Source: Parastagonospora avenae f. sp. tritici 18332-5 (lineage: Eukaryota > Ascomycota > Dothideomycetes > Pleosporales > Phaeosphaeriaceae). From it: a DNA stretch of 64,000 nucleotides. The stretch spans positions 186,001 through 250,000 of the forward strand of contig JAFJTR010000001.1 of the NCBI GenBank assembly GCA_022559985.1, read 5' to 3'. Within the stretch, counting starts at the first letter, position 1. Each line of letters opens with the position of its first letter. A program made the position numbers and the translations under genes. Below are positions 43,037 through 54,400 of this stretch, in pieces. The notes below the pieces were generated by a model. The model was given only the letters and a program-made list of their open reading frames with translations, did no database searches and was not told the origin of the DNA.

Positions 43037-44690
43037 TCACTTCATTCGCATCAACATGCCCTCCACACCCTCAACACATTTCCTTACCTCCTCAGCCGCT
43101 CTCGCCACATAAGCCCCATCAACAACTCTATGATCTGCACTCCAGCTAAATACACATTCCTCCTTCTTCACTAGCTCGCCACTCTCGTCGAACGCAGGCA
43201 CAAGCCTAGCTTTGCCGATACCCACGATACCCACCTGTGGTCCCACAATGACTGGCGCCACGGCTGTACCGCCTATGCTGCCGATATTGCTGACTGTGAA
43301 TGTTGCGCCATTGAGGTCGGCGGAGGAGAGTTTGCCGTTGCGTGCCAAGGTAGCCAGGCGTGTGATTTCCTGAGCCAGCGAAGCGATGCTGTGGTTCTGG
43401 ACGTTCTTGATGACAGGAACCAGCAGGCCGGAGGGTGAGTCTACTGCAACACCAATGTTGTGGCTTCCTTTGAGCACAATCTGAGGTTTGCTGAGGTTCG
43501 AGGTGGTGTCCAGATGCGAATTGAGCAGCGGGAATTGTTCGAAGGTGAGGGAGATGGCCTTGATGATGACTGGCAAGGGTGTTATCCGATCGGTCTTCTC
43601 GCGGCCAGCATTGTACTTCTTCCGCATAGAGGTGAGGTTGCTGAAGTCTACGGAGTCCGTGTAGAGGAAGTGTGGTATTGAGAGGGACTTTGTCATCTGC
43701 TTGAACATGCCGGACTGGTTTGGTGTCAAAGCCTGGACACGGTCTTCCATGAGTGGTTGAGGAATGGGTGTTGCAGCCGATGATGTTGCACCAACAGTCT
43801 GCTTCGCTGCTTCGGCATGCCGCTGTACGTCTTCCTTCAGTACGCGACCTTCTTTCCCTGTGCCTTCTATGTCTTCGATCTTCAGTTTATGTTCCTTGAC
43901 CATATGCCGTACAGCAGGTGTCGCAAGCGAAGCATGCTTTCCTAGTATACGCTCTGGTTTCGAGTCGCCTTTCGTTGGATTTGGGGGTAGAGGCGGTGCT
44001 TGTTCTGGCAGTAGCGTGTCCCCTATTGAGGCCTTTGTGCCATCTTGTTCTACTTCCAACTCTTCTTCTTGTGGTTTTGTTTGTTGAGCAGCTTCCTGTT
44101 TAGCTTCCTTGTCTGATGCGCCGTTGAGGAGGGCTTCGTCGGCTGCGGAGATCTCACTTTGTATATCGATGTCTACAAGAGGCTTGAAAAGTCAGTATTT
44201 GTCCAATTTGCGGTGTAAACAGAACTCCTTACCTTTCCAACCTTGGCCATGTCATCTGGCTCGTAGTATAGCTTCTTGATTACACCGTCAAACCGGGACG
44301 TGATCTGTCTGTGTCTTAGTGTAGACCCTCTCTGTATTTCCCTTGCCTACTTACTTCCACAGATGCCTTATCTGATTGTACTTCGCATATTGGGTCAAAT
44401 TGTTCGACGCGGGCGCCGGGCTTCACAAACCATTGGATGACTTGACATTCGGTGATACCTGACTACAGCATTAGCTTCTTGTATACTCCATGCGACTTTT
44501 AAGGATTTGTACCTTCTCCAATATCCGCCAGTAGGTATGGCTTGACTACCAGCAGTCTATGAGAGCCATGGAACGCTCGTCGTTGACCTTGTATACATAT
44601 ATTTGCTCGACGCGATACGGGCGTGTGTGTTTTGGCGACGTTGCTCGGGGATAGCAGCCTAGAGACCTCTCTGCGCGCAAAAGATTTCAT
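43037..44690 (-). CDS. Branched-chain 2-oxoacid dehydrogenase E2 (dihydrolipoyl transacylase)
   Basis: Four exons on minus: 44690-44513, 44458-44355, 44304-44233 and 44182-43037, giving 499 residues. An Arg/Ser-rich mitochondrial presequence (~1-45) is followed by a lipoyl domain with the modified lysine in [11 protein letters not shown], a Pro/Glu linker, the E1/E3-binding domain ([28 protein letters not shown]) and the catalytic domain ending with [16 protein letters not shown], whose His and Asp are the acyltransferase residues. A single lipoyl domain and [20 protein letters not shown] point to the branched-chain complex rather than pyruvate or 2-oxoglutarate dehydrogenase. The complex oxidises the 2-oxoacids made by the aminotransferase encoded at 32568. 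The start at 44690 is the first ATG. Confidence 0.92.
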
Positions 44691-46137
44691 GGCGGGTCGT
44701 AGTTTTGGACAATTTCTGCTTGCAAGAGGAACATGATCAGGCACTTTGCCAGTCGTTATGGTACCGTTGTGTTATGTTGTGCCGATGAAACCCGGCCTCG
44801 GCTCACCCGCTGATGTTTAGCGTCATCTGGGGAAGCGCTAAGCGGCTCCGAGCACAGCAGAAGACGGCTTAAGCTCGCTCCTTCTTTTTTCCATCTCGTT
44901 CGTGATGTGCCCTGACTCTCGACACTGTAAGTTTTCACGGACATCTTTTCACCGCTCGGCTTTACTTCGCCCAGACAAAGCCAAGCAATGTAGTATTTTT
45001 CGCCATGCAATCCTTTTGTGCCCACGATTCATTTCGAACAGACATTGCTCCTTCATCTGCGTACTGTGTGTTATCAGCCACAAGAACAGGTGGAGAGTGT
45101 CTTGTTATCACATACGAGGCGCGGCTTTGCTAAATTGTGATCCGGTTCGAACATCAATATGCTGCCGTCAGCTGAAGTCAATTCACTCTGAATGTGCTTT
45201 ATTCGAGCGATGTTTGATCTTACTCTTCGCTCTGAATACTTTGGAGTACCGTCTCTTGCAAACCACTTAAACATTCTCCACGGACTACTTTCTCTGCTGA
45301 GCAACGGATATTCATCTTGGACGTATCTCAGTATCACGCCACACATGCTAATGTCCCACACCTGGGCTGGATATGGCGCATGCACTCGCAGAAAGAGACT
45401 GGACAGCACTCTATAATCTAGGACATGGTGCTGTCGATGGGATGGCGGTAGTACGGGCGAAAGCTGTCCATGCCACAGTGCGACGAAACATTGCTGCATG
45501 TTACAGGCAAGCATGCTGACTATGGAAACAACGCGAAGCAAGATGTGGACGGAAGCAAGGCCAGCTAACAGTCATTTTCTGACCATGTATCACGAATATT
45601 TAATGACCAGTGGGAAGTTGACGTCCACAGGGATCTCTGCTTTGTGAGCCGTTCTCAAGCGATCTCTCAACCACTATCCGGAACACGAACTACCGACTCT
45701 CTCGTCCACAAAAGCGCGTCATCTACATACCAAGACATCTGGATACGAAAATCAATGAACACATACCTCGATGTGGGATATTTAGATTACCGAAATTGAG
45801 ATGCGCAAGTACGCGCCGGGGTCTTACCATGCAGGTGGGATAAACCATACGCTCGAACGCAAGTAATCTTCATATACGTTCCCTCAATATACCCGGACAA
45901 CCGTTCGAATCCCGATGCCAACCAGCAGGAACCACACAAAGAGTATATTTCTCATCAATGTTGATGAGATGGCTTCGGTATTAGGCCCCTCATCTCATCA
46001 ATGCACTAACTCAGGAGGTTCAGACCTGGGTAGAAAAAGCACAACCCTGCCCTTACATTGACGAAAGTGTAGGAAATCGACTTTCATCAGTTCATGTCAA
46101 CCATACCATATTTGGTAGCCTTCGAACAATTTTCAGC
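44691..46137. other. 1.4-kb interval with one doubtful ORF
   Basis: Upstream of the E2 gene. A minus-strand frame at 45074-45541 (first ATG about 11 codons in) is open for ~145 codons and has a moderately protein-like composition (SRESSPWRMFKWFARDG), but there is no family match I recognise and no clear splice sites; I do not call it a gene. The rest is AT-rich without recognisable features; its right end should contain the promoter of the secreted-protein gene. Confidence 0.4.
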
Positions 46138-46661
46138 ATGCTCTTCTCGACTTCAGTCCTCCTGTCGTTGGTAGTGATTGTCCTAGCTCGACCCCAAGAA
46201 GGGGCACCAACAGCCGCAGCCGGGTCCAAAAAGAACGTCTATCTATCGAGCTGCACCTCCCGCAGTCTCCTCGACAGTATGTGTCATTCCACCAAACATT
46301 TAAGCCGAAAGCTAACCCCGACGAAGCCGACACGGCCTCTGCCGCGGTATACTACGATGGTGTTGCCAGCTCTCGCACATCACCCAAGGACATTGGCGTA
46401 GTGTCTGAGCCCGCACGAAAATGGGAAGGCGTCTCGAGAAGAACTACCCTGGATGGTGGAAGGTTTACGAGCAGCATCGCGGCTGGCGCTGAAAGTCTAC
46501 CAAAGAGTCAGATAGCCGGCACCGCGACACTGGGCACCGAATCGTTCGTATGCTTTGTGGATGGGACATCGACATTCAAGTTCAGAGAAGGCCTCCTTGG
46601 GCTGCGCGAAACAAACTGCAAGGCAGATTATTGGTGTGCTAGTACCAACGTTGGCCCGTAG
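46138..46661 (+). CDS. Small secreted protein of unknown function
   Basis: Two exons, 46138-46276 and 46327-46661, give 157 residues. The 50-nt intron (GTATGT, branch GCTAAC, GAAG) joins two frames that otherwise overlap. The N-terminus is a clear signal peptide (MLFSTSVLLSLVVIVLA) followed by RPQEGAP. Mature features: ASAAVYYDGVASS, WEGVSRRTTLDGGRF, FVCFVDGTSTFKF and NCKADYWCAS near the end, with about four cysteines that could form two disulfides. The size, secretion and cysteines would fit an apoplastic or surface protein or effector candidate, but that is inference; I do not recognise the family. Confidence 0.72.
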
Positions 46662-47195
46662 GTTGCCACTGCGTGTGGAGTCTGGGAGAGACTTTGTTCC
46701 ATTATTGTATTCGATTCATCGAGACTTATGAGACGATTATTTGTGATTTGAACCATCAAAAGCAATGTAAAATATACAAGTACATTGCTCAGCAGATGTG
46801 GCGACTTTTTCTATGTGAAAGGCTTTCGCAAAGTGCGACTGGGGAATGCATCGGCGTTTGCAAGAACGAAGGTCGAAGGCCAATCAGTCCAGGCTCAATA
46901 AACTTTCTAATTGTCAACTTGACAGTTGACATCCTGTAAGCATGCCGTAGTTGACGACTTCACCCATGTGTTATAAAACACGCTAGTGACTTTGGCCCGG
47001 ATAAACCTGCAGCCGCGACCCCGCGCATGCATGGATCCAGGGACGCTGCAGCCCACCTTCCGCGCGCAATTCACTCCACTGTCGCGTCCCGCCGCAGCCT
47101 GACACTATCCCGCGATTGGCACCGTAGCTGCTACGTTTTCCCCGACCACTACGCTGTACAAACACCGGTAAAGCTCTCCACAGAGTAGGCGCGAC
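46662..47195. promoter_or_regulatory. Region between secreted-protein gene and CKB1
   Basis: 534 bases with the 3' UTR of the secreted protein gene and the CKB1 promoter. No gene seen. Confidence 0.45.
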
Positions 47196-48380
47196 ATGGA
47201 CGACTTCAATAGCGAGACGGACAGCGACTACACGAGCTACTGGAGGGATTGGGTAGGTACTTCACTTTCGTACCCACGCATACACTAGAGCGCCACTCGC
47301 CTTCGCTGGGCTTCTACCATGGTTGTCATCTCGCATCCATACTATGGCAACGTCTTCGTTGCATGGTATGTTTGGCACAGCCGCTACACGTGCGCGGCTC
47401 TGACGCTTGGCTAGCAAGAGTTGTGCATTCGAGGGATACATTGCGTCTATTTTATGCCGCCATGACCTATCTAGCCCAGAACGGCGGTATCTCGCCATAC
47501 CGTGGACGCCCGCGACGATTCTCATGGCCGAGCATTGGCCTCCCGACTACGAGAGCTGCTTGTCGCCTGTACATGGGCGTGACCAAAAGCTTTCAGGATG
47601 CAGCTAATTCGAGACCAGTTCATATCTTCGCGGGGGAATGAGTACTTCTGCGAGATCGACGAAGAATACCTCACCGATCGATTCAACCTGACGGGACTCA
47701 ATACGGAGGTCCAGTACTACCAATACGCGCTTGACCTGGTTACGGATGTATTCGACTTCGATTGCGACGATGAGATGCGGGAAGCGATAGAAAAGTCGGC
47801 GCGGCATCTGTATGGCCTGGTACACGCGAGATACATTGTTACTACTAGGGGTCTAGCAAAGATGGTACGTCCACTGCACGCTCCAGGCCATGGACAGTAC
47901 TAATATCACTCGCAACAGCTCGAGAAGTTCAAGAAATCAGACTTTGGCAAATGCCCCCGCGTCATGTGCGAATCACAACCGCTCCTTCCCATGGGCCAAT
48001 CCGATGTCCCCAACTCGCAACCCGTCAAACTCTACTGCGCGCGCTGCGAAGACATTTACAACCCGAAATCGTCACGACATGCTATAATCGACGGCGCGTA
48101 CTTTGGTACCTCGTTTCACAACATCCTGTTCCAGGTATACCCAGCGATGCTGCCGCCCAAGTCGCAGAGACGGTTCGAACCACGAGTGTTCGGGTTCAAA
48201 GTACACGCAGCAGCAGCGCTAGCGAGATGGCAGAGCGAGCAACGAGACGCCATGAAAGACCGACTGAGGGCAGTGAAGTTGGAGACTGGATTTGAAGAAG
48301 AGGACGAAGATCTGGAAGAAGACGAGGAGGACGAGGAGATGGTCGAAGAGGGCGTCGAAGGCGCCGTTGTGCAAGTATAA
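47196..48380 (+). CDS. CKB1: Casein kinase II regulatory (beta) subunit
   Basis: Exons 47196-47252, 47619-47864 and 47919-48380 encode 254 residues. The first intron is 366 nt, about seven times the usual length here; the second is 54 nt. Sequence: the acidic start MDDFNSETDSDYTSYWRDW, then SRGNEYFCEIDEEYLTDRFN, YGLVHARYI, and the four-cysteine zinc site CPRVMC...CARC that makes the beta dimer, followed by SFHNILFQVYPAMLPP. The C-terminus is an acidic tail (EEDEDLEEDEEDEEMVEEG). The subunit assembles with two catalytic chains and directs substrates in nucleus and cytosol. The exon-exon join W/F matches the family exactly, so no small exon seems hidden in the long intron. Confidence 0.94.
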
Positions 48381-49025
48381 AACAGGCTATTGGAACATGA
48401 GATACCACGAAACAAGACATGCCGCAAGGGGAACTAGCATATGTAACGGTGATAAGGCGTTGAGAGTATACCAGTCAGAAGAAATTCATCACGTTTGTAA
48501 CACTCTTTGATTGACTTGCATGAACATGTCGTGCTGGAAGCAGAATGAGGTGCAGGATCAGCGGAGCTGTCCAACAGCGAGCGCACACGACACGAAGCAC
48601 CTCTTCGCAGTTTTGACCAGTCATACTCAACCAGAGCGAATCACGTCACAATCAGCATCAGAGCCCAAGTGTTGGTCGCAACATCGTTCATAAAGAAGGG
48701 TATCTCTCTCATAACTACGTATACGCTTGCGAAAGAGACAAAGCGCAATGAACCAAATTCCATCCATCCATTCCATCTGCTTCTCTTTATCAACACACTT
48801 TCATACCCAGACCCCGTTATTACAAGATCCAATACTGAAATGCGTAAAGACGGAGGAGAATGTGTACTGTACTGGTATGCAAAAAAATAAGCGGCCGAAA
48901 GGGGAGAAAACAAGAAAACGCCGCGCAATGCAATGCACGCAAAAAAAAAGAACCCCAAAAACTGTTCGTATCCATCATTTCCTCCAACTCATGTCGCATT
49001 TCAAAAACCACGAAAACTTCCGGAT
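48381..49025. other. Convergent 3' region of CKB1 and the giant repeat gene
   Basis: 645 bases between convergent stop codons; should carry two 3' UTRs. It includes A-rich runs near 48,880-48,950. No gene is seen. Confidence 0.5.
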
Positions 49026-51391
49026 CTAAAAGATCTTCTTAAACCAACTGCCCCTCTTCCCCTGCCCGCCATTCCCATCAACCGCTGGTCTACCATCCCA
49101 CGTACGCACGGGCACCTCGTCATACGGCGGATTCGCATAAGTCTTGCGGCGCTCCTTCTTCCTCTCCGCGCCCGCGTCCTCGACCGTGCCCTCGTAGTGG
49201 CTCTTGCGGCGCGAGTGCTTCCGGTCTTTATCGTCGCGGCGCTCCTTCTCGCCGCGCTTGCCGCGATTGCGGCCCTGGATGCGCATGCGGATCTCGTCGT
49301 CTTGGGAGGGCGTGTCTTCCTCGTCGAGGGCACCGGGGACAGGGTCGAGCACGGTTTCGGAGATGGGAGGCGGGAGGGGGGGTTCTTCGGAGAGGGATTG
49401 AACCCACGAGGAGGTCTTGTCAGGGCCTTTGTTGATGTAAGGCATGTTCTGCTCTTCGTCGGCGGTGCGGCGGGAGTTGCGCTTGGTGGTTGAGGGACGG
49501 TGTGCGCCGTTGCGCTCGTCGAAGTAGTCGTTGATGGGCTCGCCGTTGGGCTGGGCTGGGTATTCCGAGTTGCGGCGGGCTGCGCGGCGTTCTTCGTGAC
49601 GGCGGCGACGTTCGGCATCGTCGTCGAGATGGGAGCGACGGCGCTCGTTGTGCGGTCGAGATGTTTCACGTGGCTCCTTGTCTTTGCGGCGCGAAGAGCG
49701 ATGTTCGCGAGCGCCGTCTTCAGTGGGCCTCCGCGACTTGCGTTTCTCTTCCTTCTCTGCCATGCGACGCAGTTCCTCCTCGGCGAGCTTGTTGCGGCGC
49801 TCGAGCTCAGCCCTCTGCCGGGCCTTCTTTTCTGCGAGTGTGTCTGCCTCGGTGTCGCGCGTCTTTTCGCGGCGGCGCTCAGCCTTGGCCTCGACCTCCT
49901 CAAGCTCAGCTCGTCGTGACTCCTTCTCCTGCTCGTGTCTGACGCGGCGCGCTGCTCGGCGTGCTTCGCGCTCAGCGTCGACCTCTCCACTCCCATTGGC
50001 GCCAGTCATCATCGGCTCTGGCTCGCCGTCGGGTACGCGCGTAGACTTGCGCACGCTGCGGCGCTCGTGTCGCAATCGCTTTGCTTCATCTTCGGTCATG
50101 CCACCGCGGGTGGTGGACTGCTTGCGACGCCTGCGGTCGTCCTCGGTCTCGTAAGTGTTGCGCCGGGCGCGACGGTCGTCTTCGGGTGCAGCACCCTTCT
50201 TGCGACCGAGACCAAACATATTCTTGAAGCCGCTCACAGCAGCAGCAGTGCCTGCGACACCAGCGAGGGTAGCCATTGCGTCGGAGTTGCCACGTTCACG
50301 GCGAGGGCGATCTCGTTCTCGCTCTCGTTCGCGGTGGCGGGGACGTTCAGCCTCAGCTGGGGCAGGATCCACTTCCATGCGTTCGATAACAACCGGATCG
50401 TCGGCGCTTGGCGGTGCCGTCAAGGGTTCTGCCGGCTGCACCGAGTCGCGCTTTGATTTTCGGCGCGATGGTTCAGGTCGCGATGTTGGTGCAGGAGACT
50501 CATCGTCGAGCAGATCCAGGTCATCGTCGATAGGATACGGGTCTGGAACGGCTGCGCAATGGGTTAGTAAGGTCATATTGCTCACGCCAGCGCCAGCCAA
50601 TGGCGGGCTGGCACGGCCGAACGAGGGGATCTTACCTCGACTCTTGCCCTTCTCCCTGGTGCTTGTCCTGCGAGAAGACGATTTCATGCCCATGACCCTG
50701 GCGGCTTTCGACGAAGCCTTCCTCTCTGTGTCGGTGTGCGGTGGAGACATCATGGCTGCGTCCTGGTCAACAGAAGGCCGGCGCGAGTGCGCTTTGGGTG
50801 TAGCGGAGGTTCTATGCGATTTGGACCGAGAAGGTGGGGGCGCGACCCCAAATAGTCCAAAGCCAGAAGTAGTGCGAACCGACTTCGCGCGGGACGGGTT
50901 TTTCGACATCTTGTCAGAACCAGACGATCTTGAGATGACGTCTTTGTCCCTGGTAGACGTAGTGCGTACCGACTTTGTGCGAACCATGCCTGGGTTGGGA
51001 CCAGTCACAGCGCTGGCAGACTCGTCACCCGACTTGGTGCGAGTGCCAGACTTCTTCGCTGGTGCACCGCCGCCCCAGAAACCCCATGAACCTGATCCGC
51101 CGCCGCGATTGACCTTGGCGCGCTCCTTCTTTGGTGAGATGGATTTGGAGACCGGGACAGGCTCAGGTGGTGGCGTTGGAGGGCGTGCGGCATCTTCATC
51201 GGCGTCCTCTGGTGCAGGCTCGTCGAAGTCCATCAAGTCGCGCTCTCCTGTTGCATCTACAAATTCAGCATCTGACTCAGGCGCGGGAGGCGGCGGAGGT
51301 GGAGGTGGAGCTTCTTCGACAATGGGCTCTTCCCTGTGTCTACTGCTCTTCTTAGACTTTTTGAGCCTCCTCCTTTCTTTCTCAGTCAGAA

Positions 51392-51422
<31 letters not shown>

Positions 51423-51431
51423 CGGGACTAC

Positions 51432-51472
<41 letters not shown>

Positions 51473-54400
51473 CTTCCGCTTCCGCTTCAGGCTCTGCCTC
51501 TGCCTCAGGCTCTGCTTCAGGTTCAGGTTCAGGATCCGCTTCAGGCTCAGGTGGAGGCGGCGGAGGTTCTTCAACAATGGGCTCCGTCTTGTGTTTGCTG
51601 CTCTTCTTAGACTTTTTGAGCTTCCTGAGTTCCTTCTCGGTCATAACAGGCTCGGGTGCAGCTTCAGGCTCAGGTGGAGGTGGGGCGTCTTCAAAGTAGT
51701 CTGTCCTCTTGCTGCTCTTCTTGGATTTCTTGAGCTTTCTGATTTCCTTCTCAGTCAAGACAGGCTCCGGTGCCGGTTCAGGTTCAGCTTCGGGTTCAGG
51801 TTCTGGGTCAGGTGATGCGTCGACAAATTCGGGTTCGGCTTCCTCAAAGTTGATCAGATCCGCATCTTCGTCTGGGAATCCGCCTGGTACGGGCGATCGC
51901 CTCGCGGCTGACTCATCAGGCTCCGGATCAGGTGGCGGTATCTCAAGTGGAGGAGCGTCTTCGAGGACCTTATGTCTTTTAGACTTCTTGTCTTTCTTAG
52001 ACGACTCCTTGTCTTTCTTCGAGGATTTCTTCTTAGGTGCCTCATCGATGATCTCAACGATATCATCCGGAGACGGCTCAGGTTCTGGGGCAGGTTCTTC
52101 GACGATGGGTTCTTGCTCCTTGTGTTTGTCTCTCTTGCTTGACTTTGACTTTTTGGATCCCTTGACGCGAATAGGGAGTTCTTCGACAGGAGGTTCTGGG
52201 ACTTCGGGCACCTCTTCCGGAACCTCTTCGGGAATCTCTTCGGGTTCTGGTTCAGGTTCAGGTTCCGGTTCCGGTTCAGGTTCAGGTTCAGGTTCTACCA
52301 CGGGCTCTTCTTCTACGACCTCCGGTTCGACTTTCTTCGTCTTACGCAGCGAGATGCCCCAAGCGCTTCCCCATCCGCTGCCTCCCGATTCCTCCTTCTT
52401 CGGGTCTGTCTTCTTGATGTCCTTCTTGATGCTGTCTCCCCAACTGCCAAACGGTGTTTCATCCTTGGGTTCGCTCCTGAGCTCTTCGCCGAGCTCAGCT
52501 AACAGCTCATCCTCGGGTATATCTTTGACCAAGTCGAACAGGGCCGCGTCGGGATCGTCGTTCGCGGGCTCGGGCTCGGGCGGCGGAGGCGGAGGTGCTT
52601 CTTCGATAACGACACCCTTTTTCTTCTTCTTTTTCTTCTCTTTCGAAGAGACGGGTGCTGCCGCTGCGGCTTCTGCTTCTGCTGCGATACGAGCTGCCTC
52701 AGCTTCTTCTTCAGCGATGCGTGCGGCCTCAGCTTCTTCTTCTGCAATTCGTGCTGCCTCAGCCTCCTCTTCTGCAATGCGCGCAGCTTCAGCCTCTGCC
52801 TCTTCAGCTTCTTTCGCCTCTTGGGCGCGTTTCTCCTCTTCCTCGCGCGCCTTCTTCTCCTTGGCTTCGCGCTCGCGCTTTTGCTTCGTGGTTTCCTTCT
52901 TGGTGAGACCAAAGAGACCCCATCCAGAGCTCTTTGATGCCGCTGCCTCTTCTTCCTCCTTCTCCTTTCTCTTGCGCTCTTCTTCTTCGGCGGCGAGTCT
53001 AGCAGCTTCAGCCTCTTCTTCAGCAATTCGCGCAGCTTCAGCCTCCTCTTCGGCAATGCGCGCAGCCTCAGCCTCTTCTTCTGCGATGCGTGCTGCCTCA
53101 GCCTCTTCTTCTGCGATTCGCGCTGCTTCTGCCTCTTCAGCTGCGATCCGGTCTGCCTCTTCTTGCGCGAGGCGGTCCTTCTCCTCTTGTTCTTCCTTCT
53201 CTCTCTTCTCGCGAGCTTTGCGTTCCTTGGTGCTCTCTTTCTTTTTTGAAGAACCCCAGATGCTGGCCGCCCACCCCGTGCTCTTTGACGCCTCTTCCTC
53301 CTCTTTCTTCTTGCGCTCCTCTTCCTCCGCGGCGAGACGAGCCGCTTCTGCTTCTTCCTCGGCGATTCGAGCTGCCTCTGCTTCTGCTGCCTCGGCCTCG
53401 ATCCTGGCCTGTTCGGCGGCAGCAGCCTCTTCGGCTTCTTGTGCAAGACGTTCCTCTTCTGCCTTCTCTGCTGCCTCCTTCTTTTCTTGCTCCTCGCGCT
53501 CCTTTCTCTCGCGCCTCTCACGAACCCGCTTCTCAGTCGGTGTTTCTGCCTTGGGGGGCTTCTCAACCGTCTTGTCTTTCTTGGCAGACTTCAAAGACAC
53601 ACCAAAGACGCTTCCAAACTTGGACTCTTTCTTATCCTTCTTCTCTTCCACTGGGGGAGGATCGTCGAGTGAGATGAGGTCTTCTACCATATCATTCTTG
53701 GGCGCAGATTCCTTGCTCGTTGTCTTGGTGAGCGGCTCCTCCACGACTTCACCCTTCTTTTTCTTCTTCTTTGTGACAGGTGCAAGTCCTCTAGGAATCC
53801 ACAGGTCGTCATCGTTGGGAGCGTCCTCTGGCGGCGCTTCGATCTCTTTGGGGGGTGGTAGTTCTGGCTCTGCCTCAGGAGGCGGCGATGCCAAGTCTGC
53901 AATGAGGCCTTTCTTGCTCTTTTTGCTCTTCTTCCCAATATTGAATGCAGCACTTCCCCATGGATCGTCCTCGTCAGGCTTCTGAACTGGCGTAGTAGTG
54001 TCTTCGATGACTTCGACTGGGGCACCCTTCTTGGGATCCTTCTTCTTATTGCCCCATGATGGCATGCCCCACTCGTCTTCGTCTTCGGCCTTGGGCTCTT
54101 CGACCGCATCGGGTTCTTGAGCAGCGGCTTCAATCTGCAACGGTTCCGGTGGTGGTGGTAGAGGTTCGAGTTCGACGCCCCTGCCCTTCTTCTTCTTCTT
54201 GCCACCGCCCCATATCGAACTGAATCCCCAGTCACCGCCCTCTTCTGCTGCCTCCTCCTTCAAGGGCTCAGGTTCAGGTACGGGTTCAGGTTCAGGTTCG
54301 ACGACGGGCTCTTCTTCCTTCGGCGGATCTGGAACGACAGCGGCTGCGCCCTTCTTACCTTTCTTCTTCTTCACTGGAGCAGCGCCTGCACCCCAGTCAT

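Noticed and set aside
45074..45541. 155-codon minus-strand frame upstream of the E2 gene
   Set aside because: Composition is somewhat protein-like, but it starts on TTG, has no recognised family and no splice support; left as doubtful.
45895..45925. Possible tRNA B box (gttcgaatcc) on plus strand
   Set aside because: No matching T-stem, A box or acceptor stem around it.
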